A stretch of 64,000 bases of DNA, from the NCBI RefSeq assembly GCF_026712185.1, contig NZ_JAPPUX010000003.1, positions 558,001-622,000 on the forward strand. The letters are read 5' to 3'. The position numbers and the translations under genes are program-made. Position 1 is the first letter of the stretch. Each line of letters starts with the position of its first letter. Shown piece by piece: positions 27,121-36,238 of this stretch. Below the pieces are notes generated by a model. It was not told the DNA's origin, made no database searches, and saw only the letters and a list, made by a program, of their open reading frames with translations. This DNA comes from Nocardioides pini (GTDB lineage Bacteria; Actinomycetota; Actinomycetes; Propionibacteriales; Nocardioidaceae).

Positions 27121-27663
27121 GTGAGTGCGCAGGGACAGCCGAGCCGTTACACGCGCTCCTTCAACGGGATGACCGGCGCCCTGATCGTCACGGTGCTCGC
27201 GGTGCTGGCGTTCGTCGCGTGGCGCGGGCTGTGGCGCAACGACGTGGACAACGAGCCCGAGGCCGTCGACTGGCAGGCGCGCGTCGAGCTCGCGCAGCAG
27301 GCCGACCTCCAGGTCGTCCACCCCCGCGAGCTGCCGGCCGGGTGGACGGCCACCAGCACCGAGCTCGCCGCCGGCGACGACCCGCGGTGGAGCCTCGGCG
27401 TGCTCACCGACGACGGTCGCTTCGTCGGGATCCGGCAGCAGGACACCTCCGTCGACGACCTCGTCGAGCTCTACGTCGACGAGGACGCCGTGGCGGGCGA
27501 CGACGCGACCGTGCCCTCCGACGTCACCGACACCTGGCAGACCTGGTCCGACGACGGCGGTGACGTGGGCTACTCCACCGAGCTCGGCGACGAGGCGCTC
27601 CTCGTCTACGGCTCCGCCCCGGCCGAGGACATCGAGACCTACCTCGGTCTGCTGACGCGGTGA
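27121..27663 (+). CDS. DUF4245 family membrane-anchored protein
   Basis: The 180-residue product has one N-terminal membrane helix (about residues 18-38, ALIVTVLAVLAFVAW) and an extracytoplasmic alpha/beta domain. The HPRELPAGWTATS segment, WSLGVLTDDG and the final YLGLLTR match the actinobacterial DUF4245 family of unknown function. The GTG at 27121 has GGGAGG 9 nt upstream; the in-frame ATG at 27112 is an alternative. Confidence 0.8.
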   Translation: MSAQGQPSRYTRSFNGMTGALIVTVLAVLAFVAWRGLWRNDVDNEPEAVDWQARVELAQQADLQVVHPRELPAGWTATSTELAAGDDPRWSLGVLTDDGRFVGIRQQDTSVDDLVELYVDEDAVAGDDATVPSDVTDTWQTWSDDGGDVGYSTELGDEALLVYGSAPAEDIETYLGLLTR

Positions 27664-27732
27664 GACGCCCAGTCGCGGCCGAGGCACGAGGCCGCGGCGT
27701 GGGGGCGGCCAGATCGAGCAAGCGACGCGACT

Positions 27733-27827
27733 GAGGAACGAAGTCGCACGAGCGAGTCGAGATCCGGACAGCCGAGAAGCAGCATTCGCCGAGGGGTCTC
27801 GTGACGGGACTTCGTCCCTCCTCGACC
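27733..27827. repeat. REP-like intergenic element
   Basis: Two related stretches carry GAAGTCGC...GTCGAGATCC (27733-27765) and GGTCTCGTGACGGGAC...CTCGACC (27796-27827). The second has a GGGAC-TTC-GTCCC hairpin at 27806-27818. Strings of this type recur between genes in Nocardioides as I remember them. It lies between convergent genes. Confidence 0.45.
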
Positions 27828-27858
27828 AGCGGATGCGGTCAGTCGTCGGCGTCAGCCC

Positions 27859-28065
27859 TCAGTCGTCGGCGCCCATCGCGTCGTCGAGGCGCTTGCGGGC
27901 GCCGTCGAGCCACCGCTGGCAGACCTTGGCGAGGGCCTCGCCCCGCTCCCAGAGCGCGAGCGACTCCTCGAGCGTGGTGCCGCCGGCCTCGAGGGTGCGC
28001 ACCACCTCGATGAGCTCCTCGCGGGCCTCCTCGTAGCTGGGCTGCTCGGGGCTGGCGTCACTCAT
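27859..28065 (-). CDS. xseB: Exodeoxyribonuclease VII small subunit
   Basis: The 68-residue helical-hairpin protein has [19 protein letters not shown] and [14 protein letters not shown], the invariant parts of XseB. It binds XseA to form exonuclease VII, which degrades single-stranded DNA from both ends. It overlaps the xseA end by 8 bp (ATGAGTGA), so translation is coupled. Confidence 0.93.
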   Translation of the reverse strand: MSDASPEQPSYEEAREELIEVVRTLEAGGTTLEESLALWERGEALAKVCQRWLDGARKRLDDAMGADD

Positions 28066-29311
28066 CAGGGTCCTCCTCGACCAGGGTGTCTCGTTCGATG
28101 CGGTCTGTCGCGGCGTGGATGCGCCCGTCCGCGACCCGGACGGAGACGGCGGCGCCGGGCGTGGCCTGCGCGACGGACGTCACGACGTGGCCTTCGGCGT
28201 CCTGGAGCACGGCGTAGCCCCGCTGCAGCGTGGCGAGCGGGGAGAGCGCCTGCGCCCGGGCGCGCTGGTGACCGATGTCGTCGGCAGCCCGGTCGAGGCG
28301 GTGGGAGAGGGTACGACGGGCGCGCGCCAGCAGGTCGTCGAGCTCGTCGGAGCGGGCGGCGAGCAGGTTGCGCGGGTCGGCCATGGCCGGGCGCGACCGC
28401 ACCTGCGCCAGCCACTCCACCTCGCGCGCGATGCGTTGCGAGATGACCTGGCGGAGCCGGTCGCGCGCCCACGTGACGCCCTGGATCTCCTCGGCCATGT
28501 CGGGGACGACGAGCTTGGCCGCGTCGGTGGGGGTGGAGGCACGGACGTCGGCGACGAGGTCGAGCAGCGGCTGGTCGGGCTCGTGGCCGATCGCGGACAC
28601 CACCGGCGTACGCATCTGGTGCACCGCCCTGATCAGCGCCTCGTCGGAGAACGGCAGCAGGTCCTCGCTCGAGCCGCCGCCGCGCGCGACCACGACGACG
28701 TCGACCTCGGCGTGGCGCTCGAGCCGGTCGAGGGCCTCCATCACCTCGGCCGCCGACCGGGTGCCCTGCATGGCGGCGTAGGCCACCTCGAACTGCACGG
28801 CCGGCCAGCGGCGGCGCGCGTTGTCGAGCACGTCGCGCTCGGCGGCGCTGTTGGGCGCGGTCACCAGGCCGACGCGGGCGGGGAGGAAGGGCAGGTCGCG
28901 CTTGAGCTCGGGGGCGAACAGGCCCTCGGCGGCGAGCAGCTGGCGGCGCCGCTCGAGCCGGGCGAGCAGCTCGCCGAGGCCGACCATGCGGATCTCGCGG
29001 GCGGCCAGGGAGAAGGACCCGCGGTTGGCGTAGAAGCTGGGCCGGGCGTGGACGACGACGCTGGCCCCCTCGACGAGGGGCGGGTTCATCGAGTCGACGA
29101 GCGAACGGGCGCACGTCAGCGTGACCGAGATGTCCGCGACGGTGTCGCGGAGCGTCATGAAGACGGTCTGCATCCCGGGGCGCCGGTTGACCTGCGCGAT
29201 CTGCCCCTCGACCCAGACGCCGCCGAGCTTGTCGATCCACTGCGCGACGGCGTTGGCGACGGCCCGCACCGGGGCCGGCGACTCGGCCGTGGCGTCGCGG
29301 AGTGAGGGCAC
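28058..29311 (-). CDS. xseA: Exodeoxyribonuclease VII large subunit
   Basis: The 417-residue catalytic subunit starts with an OB-fold DNA-binding domain ([14 protein letters not shown]). A nuclease domain follows with the family motifs [36 protein letters not shown] and STPTDAAKL, then coiled coil and a C-terminal LQRGYAVL segment. It processes single-stranded DNA in repair. The GTG at 29311 lies 6 nt after TATCCT on the minus strand. It is divergent from ispH, with 47 bp between starts. Confidence 0.93.
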   Translation of the reverse strand: MPSLRDATAESPAPVRAVANAVAQWIDKLGGVWVEGQIAQVNRRPGMQTVFMTLRDTVADISVTLTCARSLVDSMNPPLVEGASVVVHARPSFYANRGSFSLAAREIRMVGLGELLARLERRRQLLAAEGLFAPELKRDLPFLPARVGLVTAPNSAAERDVLDNARRRWPAVQFEVAYAAMQGTRSAAEVMEALDRLERHAEVDVVVVARGGGSSEDLLPFSDEALIRAVHQMRTPVVSAIGHEPDQPLLDLVADVRASTPTDAAKLVVPDMAEEIQGVTWARDRLRQVISQRIAREVEWLAQVRSRPAMADPRNLLAARSDELDDLLARARRTLSHRLDRAADDIGHQRARAQALSPLATLQRGYAVLQDAEGHVVTSVAQATPGAAVSVRVADGRIHAATDRIERDTLVEEDPDE

Positions 29312-29317
29312 GCGGCG

Positions 29318-29323
29318 AGGATA
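29318..29323 (-). promoter_or_regulatory. -10 hexamer of xseA
   Basis: On the minus strand TATCCT is separated by 6 nt from the GTG at 29311, suggesting a leaderless xseAB transcript. Confidence 0.5.
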
Positions 29324-29345
29324 GGGGAGGGCGCGGACACGCCCG

Positions 29346-29351
29346 TAGACT
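29346..29351 (+). promoter_or_regulatory. -10 hexamer of ispH
   Basis: TAGACT ends 7 nt before the ATG at 29359 and no ribosome binding site is present. Confidence 0.5.
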
Positions 29352-29358
29352 CGGGCCC

Positions 29359-30357
29359 ATGAGCACCGACCTCGGCCTCCCTCCGGTCCTCGACCCCGAG
29401 ACCGCCAAGAACGTCCTGCTCGCGGCGCCCCGCGGCTACTGCGCCGGCGTGGATCGTGCCGTGATCACGGTCGAGAAGGCGCTCGACCTCTACGGCGCCC
29501 CGGTCTACGTCCGCAAGCAGATCGTGCACAACAAGCACGTGGTGGCCAACCTCGAGTCGCGCGGCGCGATCTTCGTCGAGGAGCTCGACGAGGTCCCCGA
29601 GGGCCGGACGGTGGTCTTCTCCGCCCACGGCGTCTCGCCGGCGGTCCACGCGCAGGCGGCCGAGCGCGGCCTGAAGACCATCGACGCCACCTGCCCGCTG
29701 GTGACGAAGGTCCACCACGAGGCGAAGCGGTTCGCCTCCGACGACTACGACATCCTCCTCATCGGCCACGCCGGCCACGAGGAGGTCGAGGGCACGGCGG
29801 GCGAGGCGCCCGACCACATCCAGCTCGTCGAGAGCCCGGCGGACGTCGCGCACATCGAGGTCCGCGACCCCGCGAAGGTGGCCTGGCTGTCGCAGACGAC
29901 GCTGAGCGTCGACGAGACCCTCGAGACGGTCGCGGCGATCCGGGAGAAGTTCCCGCTGCTGCTCGACCCGCCCAGCGACGACATCTGCTACGCCACCCAG
30001 AACCGCCAGCTCGCGATCAAGGAGATCTCGGCGGCCGCCGACCTGGTGATCGTGGTCGGGTCGCGCAACTCCTCGAACTCCGTGCGACTGGTCGAGGTCG
30101 CCCTCGAGGCGGGCGCCAAGGCGTCGTACCTCGTCGACGACCACACCGAGATCGACGAGGCCTGGCTCGACGGCGTCGAGACCGTGTCGGTCACCTCCGG
30201 CGCGTCGGTGCCCGAGGACCTCGTCGAGGGCGTGCTCGCCTTCCTCTCCGAGCGCGGCTACCCCGACGCGCGTGCGGTGCACTCGGCGGAGGAGTCGTTG
30301 ATCTTCGCGCTGCCGCCGGAGCTGCGGCGCGACCTGCGTGCGGCGCAGAAGGCCTGA
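29359..30357 (+). CDS. ispH: 4-hydroxy-3-methylbut-2-enyl diphosphate reductase
   Basis: This Fe-S enzyme makes IPP and DMAPP in the last step of the MEP isoprenoid pathway. The 332-residue product has the three cluster-binding Cys in [21 protein letters not shown] and [11 protein letters not shown], plus HNKHVV and the EEVDEVP-like EELDEVPEG region. The ATG at 29359 fits TAGACT; an open frame to 29302 is not used. Order xseB-xseA / ispH / small membrane protein / ychF is shared with mycobacteria. Confidence 0.95.
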   Translation: MSTDLGLPPVLDPETAKNVLLAAPRGYCAGVDRAVITVEKALDLYGAPVYVRKQIVHNKHVVANLESRGAIFVEELDEVPEGRTVVFSAHGVSPAVHAQAAERGLKTIDATCPLVTKVHHEAKRFASDDYDILLIGHAGHEEVEGTAGEAPDHIQLVESPADVAHIEVRDPAKVAWLSQTTLSVDETLETVAAIREKFPLLLDPPSDDICYATQNRQLAIKEISAAADLVIVVGSRNSSNSVRLVEVALEAGAKASYLVDDHTEIDEAWLDGVETVSVTSGASVPEDLVEGVLAFLSERGYPDARAVHSAEESLIFALPPELRRDLRAAQKA

Positions 30358-30368
30358 GGGCGACCACG

Positions 30369-30992
30369 ATGGCGCGCTACCTCGACATCCACCCGGACAA
30401 CCCGCAGCCGCGCCTCGTCTCCCAGGTCGTCGAGGCGTTGCGGAGCGACCAGCTCATCGCCTACCCCACCGACTCCGGCTACGCCCTCGGCGCGCGGCTC
30501 GGCAACCGTGAGGGCCGCGACCGGATCCTCAAGATCCGCGAGCTCGACGACCGCCACCACTTCACGCTGATGTGCAAGGACTTCTCCCAGCTCGGGCAGT
30601 TCGTCCACGTCGACAACAACGCGTTCCGCGCCATCAAGGCCGCGACGCCGGGCCCGTACACGTTCATCCTCCCCGCGACCGGTGAGGTGCCGAAGCGGCT
30701 GATGCACCCGAAGAAGCGCACCGTCGGCGTCCGCATCCCCGACCACAAGCTGGTGTGCGCCCTGCTGGAGGAGCTCGGCGAGCCGATCCTCACCAGCACC
30801 CTCATCCTCCCCGGTGAGACCGAGGCGCGCACGATGGGCTGGGAGATCAAGGAGGACCTCGACCACGTCGTCGACGTCGTGGTCGAGTCGGGCGAGGTCA
30901 CCGCCGAGCCCACGTCGGTGATCGACTGGTCCGACGCCGAGCCCGTCGTCGTACGCCGCGGGGCGGGCGACGTGTCGCGCTTCGAGGAGTGA
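30369..30992 (+). CDS. Sua5/YciO/YrdC family protein
   Basis: The 207-residue cytoplasmic protein has the RNA/nucleotide-binding fold: LIAYPTDSGYALGARLGN, KIRELDDRHHFTLMC, PGPYTFIL and TVGVRIPDH. The family includes the threonylcarbamoyl-AMP synthase TsaC/Sua5, but sequence details (YciO-like DRHHFTLMCKDFSQ) point to the YciO branch, whose role is less clear. It lies 11 bp downstream of ispH and is probably co-transcribed with it. Confidence 0.82.
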   Translation: MARYLDIHPDNPQPRLVSQVVEALRSDQLIAYPTDSGYALGARLGNREGRDRILKIRELDDRHHFTLMCKDFSQLGQFVHVDNNAFRAIKAATPGPYTFILPATGEVPKRLMHPKKRTVGVRIPDHKLVCALLEELGEPILTSTLILPGETEARTMGWEIKEDLDHVVDVVVESGEVTAEPTSVIDWSDAEPVVVRRGAGDVSRFEE

Positions 30993-31050
30993 CTCACCCG
31001 ATCCGGGCCACGTTCCACACCACGTCGTAGTCGTCGTCGTTGTGGCCCGC

Positions 31051-31143
31051 TCGGCGCGTTCCAGCGCGAGGAAGTGCCCGGTCGGCGCGGTGCAGCGCGA
31101 GGAAGTGCCCGGTCGGCGCGGTGCAGCGCGAGGAAGAGCCCGG
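31051..31143. repeat. Three tandem 31-bp repeats
   Basis: Units 31051-31081, 31082-31112 and 31113-31143 differ at one to three positions only and share TCGGCGCG, AGCGCGAGGAAG and GCCCGG. The unit length is not a multiple of three. The array ends exactly at the stop codon of the minus-strand membrane protein gene. Confidence 0.85.
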
Positions 31144-31584
31144 TCAGCGGGCCGGCTGGCCCAGCTCGCGCTCGAGCTCGGAGGCGAGGTCGCCCTTGCG
31201 GTGCAGGCGCCAGCCGAGCCAGCCCAGGCACAGGGCGTAGCCGACGAAGAGGGCGACGCCGTGGGTGGCGACGCCGGAGACGACGGCCTGCAGGACGCTG
31301 TCGCCGGGGTCGGCGATCGCGTCGCGCGCGACGATCGCGATGAAGCCGAAGACCACGACCATCAGGACCGGCGGCAGCAGCGCGACGAGGTAGAAGTCCT
31401 GCCGTCGCACCAGCGCAGCCAGTCCCAGGCACAGCGCCATGAAGCAGAGGTCGAAGAACAGCGTGAGGCTGCCGACAAGCAGCACGTCGAGGGCGACGGC
31501 GGTGAGCGTGAGCGCGACGCCCAGGGACACCACCTGGCGGCCAGGCTCCTGCCCGGCCTGCCACCACGTGTCGGCACGCGTCAC
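31144..31584 (-). CDS. Four-helix membrane protein (DUF6542-like)
   Basis: The 146-residue product has about four membrane segments (VALTLTAVALDVLLVG, LCFMALCLGLAALV, VALLPPVLMVVVFGFIAI, GVALFVGYALCLGWLGW) and a charged C-terminal tail. Its place between ispH and ychF-side genes matches the small membrane protein (Rv1111c-like) found there in mycobacteria. Function is unknown. The GTG at 31584 follows TAGGTT with a 7-nt gap; the longer open frame to 31695 runs inside rmuC. Confidence 0.7.
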   Translation of the reverse strand: MTRADTWWQAGQEPGRQVVSLGVALTLTAVALDVLLVGSLTLFFDLCFMALCLGLAALVRRQDFYLVALLPPVLMVVVFGFIAIVARDAIADPGDSVLQAVVSGVATHGVALFVGYALCLGWLGWRLHRKGDLASELERELGQPAR

Positions 31585-31591
31585 GAGGCTC

Positions 31592-31597
31592 AACCTA
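31592..31597 (-). promoter_or_regulatory. -10 hexamer of the four-helix membrane protein gene
   Basis: TAGGTT on the minus strand lies 7 nt before the GTG at 31584, in the 22-bp gap after rmuC. Confidence 0.45.
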
Positions 31598-31606
31598 GAG
31601 GCGATC

Positions 31607-32770
31607 TCAGGCGCCCTGCGCGCGGCGCGCCGCGGCGGGTGTCGTGCCGGGCTGGTGGTCGAGCAGGTCGTCCAGCGTGGGGTCGCCCGTGGCACCCGGG
31701 ACGTCGTCGAGGACGCCGAGCTCGGGCGCGGCGGCCGAGCGGGGAACCGTCTCCACCTGGCGGGGACCGTCCAGCTGGTCGTTGGTGACGCCGAGGTCGG
31801 CGAAGCGCCGCGCGGACACCAGCACCCGCCCCTCGAGCGAGCCCATCGCCTGGTTGTAGGCGACGACGCTGGCGTTGAGCGAGCGGCCCACCTTGTCGAG
31901 GTGGCCGGCCATCGAGCCGAGCCGGGCGTGGAGCTCCTGCCCCAGCCGCTGGACCTCCTGCGCCTGCGCGTTGAGCACCTCGTGCTGCCAGCCCTGGGCG
32001 ACCGTGCGCAGCAGCGCGATCAGCGTGGAGGGGGTGGCCAGGACGACGTTGCGTGACGCGGCCTGCTCGACGAGGTCGGGCACGGCCTGGAGCGCGGCCT
32101 GGAGGATCGCCTCGCCCGGCAGGAACAGCACGACGAACTCCGGGGTGCCGGCCAGCGCCTCCCAGTAGCGCCGGGACCCCAGGTCGGCGACGTGCTTGCG
32201 GACGTGCTCGCCCAGCCGGGCCAGCGCCCGATCGTGCTCGGCGGGGTCGTCGGCGCCGGTGAGGTCGAGGAACGCGGCGAGCGGAGCCTTCGCGTCGACC
32301 GCGATGGTGCGGCCGCCGGCGAGGGTGACCACGAGGTCGGGGCGCAGCCGGCCGTCGTCGAGGCGCGTCTGCTCGGCGAAGTCGCAGTGGTCGACCAGCC
32401 CGGCGAGCTCGACGGTCCGGCGCAGGTGGAGCTCGCCCCACTGCCCGCGCACCTGCGGCTTGCGCAGCGCGGTCGCGAGCGTGTGGGTCTCGTGCCGGAG
32501 CACGTCGGTCGAGCGGCGCACGTCGGCCACCTGCTGGTGGAGCTGGGCCTGCCAGGCCGTGCGGTCGTGGGCGAGGTCGCTCAGCTGGTCCTGGAGCCGC
32601 TCGAGGCCGTCCTGGACGACCGCGTGGTCCGCGACCCGCTGCTGCAGCGCCAAGATCGCGGCGTCGTCGCCCGGGCGGCTGCGTGCCCACAGCACGCCGA
32701 TCACGGCACCGAGGGCCAGCCCGACGGCGAGGACGGCCGCCAGGGTCAGCACGAGGGGGAAGGTGTCCAT
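31607..32770 (-). CDS. rmuC: DNA recombination protein RmuC
   Basis: The 387-residue protein has one N-terminal membrane helix (about residues 5-25), a coiled-coil region with heptads, and the RmuC nuclease-like domain with VRGQWGELHLRR, RPDLVVTLAGG, AVDAKAPL and FLPGEAIL. RmuC limits DNA inversions in E. coli. The ATG at 32770 begins MDTFPLV directly before the helix; the frame is open to 32875 but that part is hydrophilic and not conserved. Confidence 0.9.
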   Translation of the reverse strand: MDTFPLVLTLAAVLAVGLALGAVIGVLWARSRPGDDAAILALQQRVADHAVVQDGLERLQDQLSDLAHDRTAWQAQLHQQVADVRRSTDVLRHETHTLATALRKPQVRGQWGELHLRRTVELAGLVDHCDFAEQTRLDDGRLRPDLVVTLAGGRTIAVDAKAPLAAFLDLTGADDPAEHDRALARLGEHVRKHVADLGSRRYWEALAGTPEFVVLFLPGEAILQAALQAVPDLVEQAASRNVVLATPSTLIALLRTVAQGWQHEVLNAQAQEVQRLGQELHARLGSMAGHLDKVGRSLNASVVAYNQAMGSLEGRVLVSARRFADLGVTNDQLDGPRQVETVPRSAAAPELGVLDDVPGATGDPTLDDLLDHQPGTTPAAARRAQGA

Positions 32771-32840
32771 GGGGCCAGCATGGACGGCCCCACCGACATC
32801 GACCGGGAGCCCGGTCGAGTGCGCGGCCCCGTGTCGACTG

Positions 32841-33836
32841 CTACCGCGAGCGCACTCGACCGGCGTCGGGGGCACCGCGGAAGGTCCGCCGGTACGCCGA
32901 GGGCGAGACGCCGACGCTCGCGCGGAGGTGCTGGCGCAGGGACGCCGCGGTGCCCATCCCGGCGCGGGCCGCGACGTCGTCGACGGTCAGGTCGGTGGCC
33001 TCGAGGAGGTGCTGGGCGTGGCGGATCCGCTGCTGGGTGACCCAGGCGCCGGGGGACTGGCCGGTCTCGTCGCGGAAGCGGCGGGTGAAGGTGCGCACGC
33101 TCATCGAGGCGTGGCGCGCCAGGGTCGCGACGTCGAGGGGCTGGTCGAGGTGGGCCTGCGCCCACGCGCGTACGTCGCTGGTGGTCTCGTCGACGCGACG
33201 CGGGACGTGCCGCTCGATGAACTGCGCCTGCCCGCCGTCGCGCCACGGCGGCACCACCATGTGCCGGGCGACGGCGTTGGCGACGGCCGTGCCGTGGTCG
33301 GTGCGCACGAGGTGGAGGCACAGGTCGATGCCGGCGCTCAGGCCGGCCGAGGTCAGGACGCGACCGTCGTCGGTGAAGAGCACGTCCTCGTCGACTGCCA
33401 CGTCGGGGTAGAGCCGGCGGAAGTCGTCGGCGTACTTCCAGTGCGTCGTGGCCCGGTGGCCGTCGAGGATCCCGGCGGCCGCGAGCACGAACGCCCCGGT
33501 GCAGATCGAGACCCAGCGGGCCCCGGCAGGCACGGAGGCCAGCGCGGCGCGGAGGTCGTCGCCGATCCTCCCGTCACGTCGCGGGCCGGGGACCTGGGTG
33601 CCCGGGACGATGACGGTCTGGGCGCGGGCGAGCGCCTCGGGACCGGCGGACGGGGCGATGGCGTAGCCGCGGGTGGCCTCCACCGGGCCGCCGTCGAGCG
33701 TCACGACCGCGACGTCGTAGAGCGGGTGACCGTCGGCGTCGTGGGCCTCGCCGAGCACCTGCGGCGGGATCGTCAGGTCGTAGCCGATCACCGGAGGGAT
33801 CGCCAGCACGACCACGCGGTGCGGGGACGGGGACAT
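32841..33836 (-). CDS. GlxA-type transcriptional regulator (DJ-1/PfpI + AraC HTH)
   Basis: This is a 331-residue protein. Residues about 8-190 are a DJ-1/PfpI amidase-like domain whose elbow reads SICTGAFVLAAAGIL. Residues about 220-320 are an AraC/XylS DNA-binding domain with two HTHs (LARHASMSVRTFTRRF and VDDVAARAGMGTAASLRQHL). Related proteins respond to small amines or amides. The ATG at 33836 lies 6 nt after AAGAAT. It diverges from an MFS transporter over 71 bp, so that transporter is the obvious target. Confidence 0.87.
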   Translation of the reverse strand: MSPSPHRVVVLAIPPVIGYDLTIPPQVLGEAHDADGHPLYDVAVVTLDGGPVEATRGYAIAPSAGPEALARAQTVIVPGTQVPGPRRDGRIGDDLRAALASVPAGARWVSICTGAFVLAAAGILDGHRATTHWKYADDFRRLYPDVAVDEDVLFTDDGRVLTSAGLSAGIDLCLHLVRTDHGTAVANAVARHMVVPPWRDGGQAQFIERHVPRRVDETTSDVRAWAQAHLDQPLDVATLARHASMSVRTFTRRFRDETGQSPGAWVTQQRIRHAQHLLEATDLTVDDVAARAGMGTAASLRQHLRASVGVSPSAYRRTFRGAPDAGRVRSR

Positions 33837-33842
33837 GGCCGG

Positions 33843-33848
33843 ATTCTT
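33843..33848 (-). promoter_or_regulatory. -10 hexamer of the GlxA-type regulator
   Basis: AAGAAT on the minus strand, 6 nt before the ATG at 33836. Confidence 0.45.
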
Positions 33849-33895
33849 GCACATGTTGGCATCTCGGCCACTCGCCCGACGGTGCAGACGGCCGC

Positions 33896-33901
33896 CAGAC
33901 T
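33896..33901 (+). promoter_or_regulatory. -10 hexamer of the MFS transporter gene
   Basis: CAGACT ends 6 nt before the GTG at 33908. It lies back to back with the regulator promoter, 47 bp apart. Confidence 0.45.
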
Positions 33902-33907
33902 GCTCCC

Positions 33908-35224
33908 GTGACGATGACGACGCCCTCCGAGCCGACGCTCGGCCGACCGCAGCGGCTGCACTGGGCCTGGGTGGTGGCCGCGGTCGCGTTCGTGACCCTC
34001 GTCGGCGCGGCCGCCTTCCGGTCCGTGCCCGGCGTGCTGATCGAGCCGCTGCACGACGAGTTCGGCTGGTCGCACGGGCTCATCGGCTCGGCGGTCTCGC
34101 TCAACCTCATGCTCTTCGGCCTCATCTCGCCGTTCGCGGCCGCGCTGATGGACCGCTTCGGCGTCCGGCCGGTCGTCACGTTCGCGTTGCTGATGGTCGC
34201 CGTCGGGAGCGGCCTGACGGTCTTCATGACCGAGCCCTGGCAGCTGGTGCTGTGCTGGGGCCTGCTCGTCGGGATCGGCACCGGGTCGATGTCGATGGCC
34301 TTCGTGGCCACGATCACCAGCCGGTGGTTCGTCGCCCGTCGCGGGCTCGTCAGCGGCATCCTCACCGCCGGCAACGCCACCGGTCAGCTCATCTTCCTGC
34401 CGGTCGTGGCGTGGCTCGCCACCCACCACGGCTGGCGTACGGCGGCGCTGCTGGCCGCCGCGGCCGCGCTGGCCGTCGTACCGCTGGTCCTCCTGCTCCT
34501 GCGCAACCACCCGGCCGACCTCGGGCTGCAGGCGTTCGGCGCCACCGAGGCCGATCCCGGCCCGCCGCCCCACCAGCACGTCGGCTCCAGCGCCGGTCGT
34601 GCGCTCTCGGTGCTGCGCGACGCCGCCCGCAGCCGGACGTTCTGGCTCCTCGCCGGCGGCTTCGCGATCTGCGGGATGACCACCAACGGCCTCATCGCCA
34701 CCCACTTCGTCCCGGCGGCGCACGACCACGGCATGCCGGCCACCACCGCCGCCTCCCTGCTCGCGGTCGTCGGCATCTTCGACGTGGTGGGCACGATCGC
34801 CTCGGGCTGGCTCACCGACAAGGTCGACCCGCGGCTGCTGCTCGTGGGCTACTACGTGCTGCGTGGCGTCGGGCTGATGGTGCTGCCCGCGCTGATGTCA
34901 CCGCACGTGGAGCCGAGCATGTGGGTCTTCATCATCGTCTACGGCCTCGACTGGGTCGCGACCGTGCCGCCCACCGTCGCCCTGTGCCGCGAGTGGTTCG
35001 GCGCGGCCGACGGCCCGATCGTCTTCGGCTGGGTCTTCGCCAGCCACCAGGTGGGCGCGGCCATCGCCGCCACCGGCGCCGGTGTGGTCCGCGACCTCAC
35101 CGGCGGCTACGACCCGGCCTTCTACGCCGCGGCCGCCCTGTGCGCGCTCGCCGCGCTGATGTCGTACGCCATCCGGCGCACGCCGCAGCCCGCCGTGGCC
35201 CGGCCGACCGCCGGCGTGATGTGA
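33908..35224 (+). CDS. MFS transporter, oxalate/formate antiporter-like
   Basis: The 438-residue protein has about twelve membrane segments with the MFS loop between helices 2 and 3 (ALMDRFGVRPV) and a matching loop in the second half (WLTDKVDPRLLLVG). The pattern of RRGLVSGILTAGNATGQLI in helix 5 is typical of monocarboxylate/oxalate-formate type carriers. Substrate is unknown. Divergence from a GlxA-type regulator suggests inducible uptake or export. Confidence 0.83.
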   Translation: MTMTTPSEPTLGRPQRLHWAWVVAAVAFVTLVGAAAFRSVPGVLIEPLHDEFGWSHGLIGSAVSLNLMLFGLISPFAAALMDRFGVRPVVTFALLMVAVGSGLTVFMTEPWQLVLCWGLLVGIGTGSMSMAFVATITSRWFVARRGLVSGILTAGNATGQLIFLPVVAWLATHHGWRTAALLAAAAALAVVPLVLLLLRNHPADLGLQAFGATEADPGPPPHQHVGSSAGRALSVLRDAARSRTFWLLAGGFAICGMTTNGLIATHFVPAAHDHGMPATTAASLLAVVGIFDVVGTIASGWLTDKVDPRLLLVGYYVLRGVGLMVLPALMSPHVEPSMWVFIIVYGLDWVATVPPTVALCREWFGAADGPIVFGWVFASHQVGAAIAATGAGVVRDLTGGYDPAFYAAAALCALAALMSYAIRRTPQPAVARPTAGVM

Positions 35225-35228
35225 GCCT

Positions 35229-36008
35229 TCAGTCGAGGTCGACGACGACGGGTGCGTGGTCGGACGGCGAGCCGGTGCCCTGGGCGGGGTCGCGCTCGTC
35301 GCGGTCGACGAACGCGCCGCTGACCCGCGAGGCGAGCGTGGGGGAGGCCAGGACGAAGTCGATCTTGAGCCCGCGGTCGCGCTCGAAGCGCTGGCGGTAG
35401 TAGTCCCAGTAGGTGTAGCCCGGGTCGTGGGCGCGCGTCACCTCGGCGTAGCCGTCGTCCAGGAAGGCCTGGAACGCGGCCCGCTCCGGCGGCGTCACGT
35501 GGGTCGACTTCGCGAACTGAGTGACGTCGAAGACGTCGTCGTCGGTGGGGCAGATGTTCCAGTCGCCGACGAGGGCGGTCTCGCCGTCGAGCCAGCCGCT
35601 GGCGGTCGCGCGCAGCCGGGCCAGCCAGTCGAGCTTGTAGACGTAGTGCGGGTCGTCGGGCTTGCGGCCGTTGGGGACGTAGAGCGACCAGATGCGCACC
35701 CCGCCGCAGGTCGCGCCGATCGCGCGGGACTCGGCCGCCACCGGGTCGCCCCACCCGGGCATGTCGTCGAAGCCGATCTCGACGTCCTCGAGGCCGACGC
35801 GCGACAGCAGCGCGACGCCGTTCCACTGGTTGAGCCCGGCGACGGCGACGTCGTAGCCGAGGGCCTGCAGGCCCATCAGCGGCAGCTGGTCCTCGCGCGC
35901 CTTGGTCTCCTGCAGCGCGAGCACGTCGACGTCGTGGCGCTGCACGAACGCCTCGACGCGGTCGATGCGGGAGCGGAGGGAGTTGACGTTCCAGGTGGCG
36001 ATGCGCAC
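35229..36008 (-). CDS. xthA: Exodeoxyribonuclease III (AP endonuclease)
   Basis: The 259-residue EEP-fold nuclease removes abasic-site lesions and 3' blocks in base excision repair. Motifs seen: WNVNSLRSRI, ALQETK (metal-binding Glu), GDWNICPTDDDVFD, RGLKIDFVLAS and the terminal SDHAPVVVDLD with the catalytic His. The GTG at 36008 follows TAGGGT by 6 nt. It is convergent with the MFS gene, with only 4 bp between stops. Confidence 0.92.
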   Translation of the reverse strand: MRIATWNVNSLRSRIDRVEAFVQRHDVDVLALQETKAREDQLPLMGLQALGYDVAVAGLNQWNGVALLSRVGLEDVEIGFDDMPGWGDPVAAESRAIGATCGGVRIWSLYVPNGRKPDDPHYVYKLDWLARLRATASGWLDGETALVGDWNICPTDDDVFDVTQFAKSTHVTPPERAAFQAFLDDGYAEVTRAHDPGYTYWDYYRQRFERDRGLKIDFVLASPTLASRVSGAFVDRDERDPAQGTGSPSDHAPVVVDLD

Positions 36009-36014
36009 CCGTCC

Positions 36015-36020
36015 ACCCTA
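36015..36020 (-). promoter_or_regulatory. -10 hexamer of xthA
   Basis: TAGGGT on the minus strand, 6 nt before the GTG at 36008. Confidence 0.45.
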
Positions 36021-36238
36021 AGGAAGGCAGTTCGCGCCGCACGCTGTGGGGCGCGAAACGTTTTACGCAGGAAACCCTTTACAGATCGCGCGCCTGTGGG
36101 GGAGGTTCGTCGGCACGCACCTGTCTCGGGAACTCGTGCCAACCCCGCTACACCCCTGTCGGACGCTCCCAACCCGTCCGGCGCTGCTCGACCTCCGAGA
36201 TGGCGTGTGCCCAATCCCCCATCAGGAGAAGAACCAGC

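Noticed and set aside
31051..31143. CRISPR array
   Set aside because: The three 31-bp units are directly adjacent with no spacers and no cas genes are near.
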